From assembly GCA_028112705.1 (NCBI GenBank), contig JAOGYN010000003.1:62001-126000 (forward strand): a stretch of 64,000 nt of DNA, in the 5' to 3' direction. How positions within the stretch are numbered: the stretch's first letter is position 1; each line of letters begins with the position of its first letter. The notes beneath the pieces were generated by a model, which worked only from the letters and a program-made list of their open reading frames with translations, was not told the origin of the DNA and did no database searches. Shown piece after piece: positions 62,357-64,000 of this stretch. A program made the position numbers and the translations under genes. Source of the DNA: GCA-002712045 sp028112705. Lineage in GTDB: Bacteria; Pseudomonadota; Alphaproteobacteria; Rhodobacterales; Rhodobacteraceae.

Positions 62357-64000
62357 ATGACACCTGATCAAATAAGAACTTCATATTCAGAATTTATGAT
62401 AAAAAGGGGAGCGTATGAAATACCATCAGCTAGTTTAGTTCCAGAAAATGATCCCTCAACTCTATTTACAGGTTCTGGAATGCAACCGATGGTTCCGTAT
62501 TTACTTGGCGAAACACACCCATCTGGGAGTGATCTCATAAATATACAGAAATGTTGCAGAACTGGTGACATCGAAGAGGTTGGTGACAATTCTCATTTAA
62601 CATTTTTTGAAATGATTGGACGCTGGGATTTAAAGGCTAATCCGATGTATTTTAAAAAACATCAAATAGAGTGGATTTTTGAATGGCAAGTAGATATTTT
62701 AGGCTTAAACCCAAATCATCTATATATAACTGTTTTTAAAGGTGATCCTTCTGTCGGCATTGATCGCGATGATGAAGCAATTCAGATTTGGACAGAACTT
62801 TTTAAAGCTAAAAATATAGACCCAAAGATAGAAGAAGATGGTGAAACTTATGGTACCTCAAGAGGTGGTCGCATATTTTTATATGATGCAAATGAGAATT
62901 GGTGGTCTAGATCGGGACAACCAAAAAATATGCCAATTGGCGAATTAGGTGGTCCTGATAGTGAAATGTTTTTTGATTTTGAACCTAATGGTGATGTAAT
63001 GGACCATCCGGCTAGTGATACTGGAAGGTTTTTGGAAATTGGTAATAATGTTTTTATGTCTCATCAGAAAATAAGTGAAAATAACTTCGCTGCTCTTGAT
63101 AAACCAAATATTGATTATGGTGGTGGTCTTGAAAGAATATGTGCAGCTGTTAATTCAGATCGTGATGTGTACAATACACCGTTTTTCCAATCACCAAAAA
63201 AGGTATTAACAGAATTATCTGGAAAGTCTTATGAGGAAAATCTATCAGCATTCCGTATCGTTTTAGATCACTGTAGAGCCGCTACATTTCTCGTGGGAGA
63301 TGGTGTTCATCCTGGAAATCAAGATGCTTCGTATATAACACGCCGCTTAATTAGAAGAGCAATGCGAGCTGCGATGGGTTTAGGTATAAAAGGATCCTTT
63401 ATGGGAAAGGTGATAACAGCATTTTTGGATGATGCTAAATCGTATTTGCAACTACAAACACAAAGGGAAGTGATATTAAATTCTATCCTGAAAGAAGAAG
63501 CAAAGTTTCAGAAACTTGTTATATCTGGTGAAAGGGAAATATTAAAACATATAGATCGAGAAGAAACTGTTACGGGTGTTGATGCATTTAATTTTTACCA
63601 AACGTACGGGTTTCCTAAGGAGTTGACGGAAGAGATTTTGAAAGAACGGAATTTAGAAATCCAAAATATTGATGGATTTGAAAAATCTTTTAATGAGCAT
63701 TCAAAAATGTCTGCCACAGCAGCGGCTGGAAAGTTTAAAGGGGGGTTGGCTGATAATTCCGAAAAAACGACCGCATTTCATACAGCAGTTCATCTAATGT
63801 TAGCTGGATTACGCGAAGTATTGGGAAGTCATGTCCATCAAAAAGGAAGTAATATTACGGCAGAAAGAATTAGATTTGATTTCAGTCATGATTTAAAGAT
63901 GACAGATGAAGAAAAATGTGCTGTTGAAAAGTATGTTAATGACGGAATTGAAGCAGCAGCATTAGTGACAGTTTCTGAAATGGCAAAAGATAAAGCTTAT
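62357..64000 (+). CDS. alaS: Alanyl-tRNA synthetase, unusual (Patescibacteria-like) form; cut by window end
   Basis: 548 codons are visible from ATG 62357 to the window end. Class II core: SASLVPENDPSTLFTGSGMQ and QKCCRTGDIEEVGDNSHLTF. Usual bacterial AlaS has FTNAGMNQFKDVFLG and RAGGKHNDLENVGYT at these places; the wording here, with GETHPSG and GGPDSEMFFDFE, is like the short AlaS of candidate-phyla bacteria as I recall it. It includes the linker GDGVHPGNQDASYITRRLIRR and the start of the editing domain with HTAVH and LGSHVHQKGSN. The end is missing, so presence of a C-Ala domain cannot be judged. Divergent from thiB with 267 bases between. Confidence 0.9.
   Translation, partial: MTPDQIRTSYSEFMIKRGAYEIPSASLVPENDPSTLFTGSGMQPMVPYLLGETHPSGSDLINIQKCCRTGDIEEVGDNSHLTFFEMIGRWDLKANPMYFKKHQIEWIFEWQVDILGLNPNHLYITVFKGDPSVGIDRDDEAIQIWTELFKAKNIDPKIEEDGETYGTSRGGRIFLYDANENWWSRSGQPKNMPIGELGGPDSEMFFDFEPNGDVMDHPASDTGRFLEIGNNVFMSHQKISENNFAALDKPNIDYGGGLERICAAVNSDRDVYNTPFFQSPKKVLTELSGKSYEENLSAFRIVLDHCRAATFLVGDGVHPGNQDASYITRRLIRRAMRAAMGLGIKGSFMGKVITAFLDDAKSYLQLQTQREVILNSILKEEAKFQKLVISGEREILKHIDREETVTGVDAFNFYQTYGFPKELTEEILKERNLEIQNIDGFEKSFNEHSKMSATAAAGKFKGGLADNSEKTTAFHTAVHLMLAGLREVLGSHVHQKGSNITAERIRFDFSHDLKMTDEEKCAVEKYVNDGIEAAALVTVSEMAKDKAY

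Noticed and set aside
1..64000. tRNA, rRNA, CRISPR arrays, insertion sequences, prophage or defence islands
   Set aside because: Gaps were read for cloverleaf-like sequences, repeats with spacers, and transposase or integrase genes; none was seen. The window is core genome.

Overview
The window is a gene-dense stretch of an AT-rich alphaproteobacterial chromosome. Gene content and order point to the Rhodobacterales (Roseobacter group): aroE-coaE-dnaQ facing secB-fxsA-timA, hslVU, lptCAB-ptsN, DUF3576-leuS-lptE-holA, pmbA with an inositol-monophosphatase relative, petABC, a CcrM-type methyltransferase, DUF2794, and a small Rhodobacter-type porin. The low GC, short gaps and many overlapping gene ends suggest a streamlined marine lineage. 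That placement is inferred from family knowledge; no search was run. I see no tRNA, rRNA, CRISPR array, prophage or insertion sequence.

Layout. 1-7 kb: end of aroE, coaE, dnaQ, secB, fxsA, a Tim44-like gene, smr, an MFS transporter and the HslUV protease. 7-13 kb: cysQ, then lipopolysaccharide genes for KDO supply (kdsB, kdsD) and transport (lptC, lptA, lptB), with ptsN and a short RNase D. 13-18 kb: a complete TRAP transporter for an organic acid, with a very long DctM. 18-25 kb: a glutamine amidotransferase, an enoyl-CoA hydratase/SDR pair, an arginine:glycine amidinotransferase-like enzyme, pmbA, a phosphatase and zapE. 25-31 kb: GST, holA, lptE, leuS, DUF3576 and a porin with a clear terminator. 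31-38 kb: PLP homeostasis protein, L,D-transpeptidase, ribA, an orphan degenerate response regulator, xth, a YbbN-type thioredoxin, a LON-domain protein, a small Trm112 gene and a ubiquinone-pathway hydroxylase. 38-50 kb: amidase, aminotransferase, ftsK, lolA, AEC permease, hspQ, carbonic anhydrase, M17 peptidase, NlpC/P60, DUF2794 and a gamma-glutamyltransferase. 50-59 kb: asd, a stand-alone RAM domain, mutY, ccrM, rnhB, trmL and the cytochrome bc1 operon. 59-64 kb: a thiamine ABC transporter (thiBPQ) under a TPP riboswitch, and the start of an unusual alaS.

Noteworthy points. dnaQ and hslU each carry one extra base at a short homopolymer (T7; and A6 or the adjoining C4), so neither reads through as given; sequence error or slippage is likelier than real loss. 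kdsB has no ATG/GTG/TTG that would include its CTP-binding N-terminus and appears to start at CTG. A perfect 54-bp palindrome lies between the divergent dctP and amidotransferase genes, and a 15-bp hairpin separates dctP from dctQM. The thiB leader can fold so that its ribosome binding site and AUG are paired. The ccrM leader holds two close GANTC sites. The AlaS sequence is of the form I associate with Patescibacteria, not the usual proteobacterial one. Most of the rest is ordinary housekeeping, and I did not find a convincing new multi-gene system.
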